From positions 62,001 to 126,000 of the forward strand of contig CAVUVQ010000013.1 of NCBI GenBank assembly GCA_963744875.1: a stretch of DNA of 64,000 bases, in the 5' to 3' direction. This document shows, piece after piece, positions 61,448 to 64,000 of the stretch. A program made the translations under genes and the position numbers. The DNA is from JACDAE01 sp963744875. Lineage in GTDB: Bacteria; Chloroflexota; Ktedonobacteria; Ktedonobacterales; Ktedonobacteraceae. The notes beneath the pieces are model-generated. The model did no database searches, had not been told where the DNA came from, and was given only the letters and a program-made list of their open reading frames with translations. The first letter of the stretch is position 1; the number at the start of each line of letters is the position of its first letter.

Positions 61448-61503
61448 TAATCCGACCTGTCTACTAGGATATATTTTAGCATTATAAAGAGGGAGGCGTC
61501 AAC
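61448..61503 (-). promoter_or_regulatory. Promoter and candidate Rrf2 box of the SUF operon
   Basis: On the minus strand TTGACG (61503-61498) and TAAAAT (61479-61474) are 18 bp apart. Directly downstream, 61472-61448 (ATATCCTAGTAGACAGGTCGG + ATTA) matches many but not all positions of an IscR type 1 site. Overlap with the start region fits autorepression. Pattern seen; function inferred. Confidence 0.4.
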
Positions 61504-61739
61504 TATGAAGAAACGCGCATAGGACCAGAGGCACAATTGCTAAAGCAATAAGAAACAGACTGGTCACCATGGAGATAGATGCACCTGAAAATCAAAAACA
61601 ATGATAATTTAATAAACATCCCTTGTCATATCTACTATCCTTATGTTATATTTTTGCAAGATGGACACTTTCCAGAACTACTTACTGCTTACACATTTTT
61701 ATTTTGTTTTGTCACTAATCTTGAAGGGAGTAAAAGATA

Positions 61740-62930
61740 GTGAGGCCGCTTCCCACCTATTTAGATGATTACACACTTGCCCCGCTGGAGTGGCATCGAC
61801 AGACGCGAGAATGGTGTCATGAGATGCGTGCAACCCAACCGATCGCTTACGCTAACGAGCTTGGATGGCTAATCTTTCGTCACAAGGATGTTGTACAGGT
61901 GCTTTCCGATCCCACAACCTATTCCTCACAGTATGAGTTACCTGCTGCTTTTCCAGAAGAGTCACGCAGCATCATTATGATGGATCCACCGCGCCATCAA
62001 CAATTGCGTTCCTTACTTACACAAGCATTCTCGGCCCGCACGATTGCCCAGATGGAGCCGATTATTGAGAGCATTGCACATGATTTGTTGGAAAAAATCA
62101 GTCTCAACGAGCAGGTAGAATTTCTGGAGGAGCTAGCCATACCGTTTCCGATTATGGTCATTGCTGAAATGTTAGGTATTCCACGTGAGGATTGGCGACT
62201 CTTCAAAAGATGGACCGATGGGCGCTTTAGCAGTGAGGCTGAGCGGGAAATGGTACGCCGAGAACTGGCTGATTACTTCTTCTCGTTTATTACCGAGCGT
62301 CGTAAAAGTCCAGATAATAAGTTAATAAGCCTTTTGCTTGCCGCTGAAGTAGAGGGGAAACGCCTTACGGATCAGGAATTGTGCGCATTCTTTCTCACAC
62401 TACTCGTAGCTGGCAACATTACGACAACAAACGTACTTACGAACGCAATATTGTGCTTCCATCTCTTTCCGGAAGAATTGGCGAAGTTACGCAAAAATCC
62501 GGCACTGGTACCAGGTGCCATCGAAGAAATATTACGTTACATGGGGCCGGGACGTGTAATCAGCCATGACATTATTGGAACCCGTTTCGCAAAAAAAGAT
62601 GCAGAGATTGGGGGGCAACACATCCGTAAGGGAGATGTTGTGCGTCCAATCGTCTTCTCAGCCAATTTCGATGAACAACAATTCGAGAATGCAGAACAGT
62701 TCAACATTGAGCGCAATCCCATCCGACATTTCACCTTTGGTCATGGAATCCATTTCTGTCTTGGAGCGCCTCTCGCCCGCCTTGAGATACGCATTCTTTT
62801 TAACGAGATGCTAAAACGCTTCCCTCATTGGGACGTTCTAGAGCCAGATAGATTAGAGCAAATGAATAGTCTAATCATCTTTGGAGTGAAGCGTCTCCCA
62901 ATGAAATTTCAGAAACTCTCCGTCCATTAG
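61740..62930 (+). CDS. Cytochrome P450
   Basis: 396 residues. Bacterial soluble P450. Heme-binding FGHGIHFCLGAPLARLE, ExxR motif in EEILR, and the DPPRHQQLRSLLTQAF stretch are canonical. The I-helix reads LLVAGNITTTN, where the acidic residue before Thr is Ile, which may alter oxygen activation. The GTG at 61740 has GGGAG nine bases upstream. No ferredoxin partner adjoins; the SUF-operon Rieske protein lies on the other strand. Substrate unknown. Divergent from the SUF operon. Confidence 0.92.
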   Translation: MRPLPTYLDDYTLAPLEWHRQTREWCHEMRATQPIAYANELGWLIFRHKDVVQVLSDPTTYSSQYELPAAFPEESRSIIMMDPPRHQQLRSLLTQAFSARTIAQMEPIIESIAHDLLEKISLNEQVEFLEELAIPFPIMVIAEMLGIPREDWRLFKRWTDGRFSSEAEREMVRRELADYFFSFITERRKSPDNKLISLLLAAEVEGKRLTDQELCAFFLTLLVAGNITTTNVLTNAILCFHLFPEELAKLRKNPALVPGAIEEILRYMGPGRVISHDIIGTRFAKKDAEIGGQHIRKGDVVRPIVFSANFDEQQFENAEQFNIERNPIRHFTFGHGIHFCLGAPLARLEIRILFNEMLKRFPHWDVLEPDRLEQMNSLIIFGVKRLPMKFQKLSVH

Positions 62931-63225
62931 GAAAGAATGTTTCCCTTTGGCAGAGGGAGAGTGAGGTCTCCATCCGGTTCCCAGCAACGATGTTTCTCGG
63001 GACACGGGTGGAGGCCAGCCCACGTCCCTGCGCCAGTGTCCATGCTTCGTTTTCATTGAACAGTATGGGGTGACGCCCTACCCACATTCCCAATGTTTCC
63101 CCAATGGATCTAAGCTTCGTTTCTATATCCTGTCTCGTTTAATAGTATGCTTGCATAACCACACAATCCTATGCTAAGCTCTACTGAGAAATACATATGC
63201 AATACGTGTAAAGAGGTAACAAACA
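62931..63225. other. Intergenic region with palindrome fragments
   Basis: No gene. Contains GGGGTGACGCCCTACCCACAT near 63068-63088, a decayed match to the right arm of the 40492-40598 palindrome, and inverted pieces upstream. The methyltransferase ribosome site AGAGG lies near 63212. Confidence 0.45.
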
Positions 63226-64000
63226 ATGTCCTATGATATGGGGGAATACTACAAGCGGGTCGATGATTATGACCTGGAATATCAAAGCCAATCGGAGTTA
63301 GACCTGCCCTTCTGGCGCGAACTGGTCATGCGCTATACGCCACAACGCGTGTTGGAACTGGCATGCGGTAGTGGGCGAATTGGCCTTGATCTGTTACACA
63401 GTCCAGGCGCGTTTCAACTGGAGGGATTAGATGTTGCACCTGCAATGTTAGCAGCCTACCAGCGGAAACTTGAACGCGAGCCGGAGGAAATACAGCAGCG
63501 CGTGACGCTCCATCAAGGTGATATGTCTGCTTATAATCTGGAACATAAAGGCACTTATGATTTGATCTTGCTGCCTTTTAACTCGATTACACACCTTTAT
63601 GAGCTCGAACAGCAAATGGATGCGTTCAAAAATACGTATGATCACCTGGCACCAAGCGGACGTTTTGTTGTTGACACATTTCTACCCGATATTGACTATC
63701 TGAGCGATGCACTCAATCGTCCCTCACATGTTTATCTGGAAGATGAGATCGAGTCACCCGATGGCGACTTCACCATGTTATTGTATAGTAGTCGCAAGTA
63801 TGATCCATTTGAACAATTGCAACATATTGTAGGAACGCATGAGAAGTTTTTTGAAACGGGCGATAACGAACGGTATTTGACACAACTCGATATGCATGTC
63901 TTCTTTCCACGCGAGTTGCAATTGCTCTTCCTGGCGACTGGTTTCGCCATTGAGGCCATCTATGGTGATTATGATTGGAAGCCATTTGGTAAGGGAACAA
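63226..64000 (+). CDS. Class I SAM-dependent methyltransferase, cut by the window edge
   Basis: 258 residues are visible and the end lies beyond the window. SAM motif I is VLELACGSGRIGLDLL (about residue 42), followed by EGLDVAPAML, HQGDMSAYNL and LAPSGRFVVDTF. Methyltransf_25-type small-molecule enzyme. ATG at 63226 behind AGAGGTAAC. The substrate cannot be inferred. Confidence 0.85.
   Translation, partial: MSYDMGEYYKRVDDYDLEYQSQSELDLPFWRELVMRYTPQRVLELACGSGRIGLDLLHSPGAFQLEGLDVAPAMLAAYQRKLEREPEEIQQRVTLHQGDMSAYNLEHKGTYDLILLPFNSITHLYELEQQMDAFKNTYDHLAPSGRFVVDTFLPDIDYLSDALNRPSHVYLEDEIESPDGDFTMLLYSSRKYDPFEQLQHIVGTHEKFFETGDNERYLTQLDMHVFFPRELQLLFLATGFAIEAIYGDYDWKPFGKGT

Overview
This window looks like a piece of a chromosome from a soil-type Chloroflexota bacterium, most likely class Ktedonobacteria. 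That is an inference from the mixture of gene families: many membrane Ser/Thr kinases, zinc-ribbon signalling proteins, an Rrf2-led SUF operon, DUF2079 and YggT membrane proteins, CYTH, Lgt, and abundant intergenic palindromes built on GTAGGGGC. No rRNA gene, complete tRNA gene or CRISPR array is visible.

Layout. Positions 1-3383 are the end of an integrated element. They hold a cut-off VirB1-like lytic transglycosylase, a tightly coupled operon of small unknown proteins, an AT-rich control region, and an AT-rich gene joining a MerR-type HTH to a GNAT-like domain. The element ends in the 3' half of a tRNA-Arg(CCU) gene, which serves as its attachment-site scar. To the right follow a broken TIR-WD40 gene, a LysM-CHAP cell-wall protein, an SDR, a P-loop kinase, a NarL-type response regulator and a radical SAM enzyme (3.5-11.6 kb). 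Then come a divergent sigma-like factor with an XRE protein, a methyltransferase, a frameshifted LRR protein and a secreted protein (12-17.4 kb), and an operon of two double YbjQ-like proteins with an M20 peptidase and Lgt (17.8-22.8 kb).

From 25.4 to 33.7 kb there is a signalling cluster: two active membrane Ser/Thr kinases, a RIO-type kinase, Dtd, a cupredoxin-like lipoprotein and a striking pseudokinase-transmembrane-Rieske fusion. Then come gcvT-gcvH, DoxX, a PfkB kinase, and the rpmH-rnpA-yidD-yidC-jag operon (37.3-40.5 kb) behind a consensus sigma70 promoter, with no dnaA alongside. From 40.6 to 47.8 kb a minus-strand signalling set encodes PP2C, kinase-TPR, PP2C, vWA and FHA proteins, three of which carry zinc ribbons and one a degenerate ribbon. 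Then come der, prs, YggT, DUF2079, a YdjM-like protein and a CYTH protein. The SUF operon (55.6-61.4 kb) runs rrf2-sufC-sufB/D-sufS-sufU-SDR-Rieske and has only one SufB/D protein. A P450 and a partial methyltransferase close the window.

Two themes recur. First, at least a dozen intergenic palindromes share GTAGGGGC-like ends. Second, four genes (TIR-WD40, LRR, gcvT, der) carry apparent single-base frameshifts. Because der is essential in known bacteria, some or all of these are probably sequencing or assembly errors rather than real gene loss.
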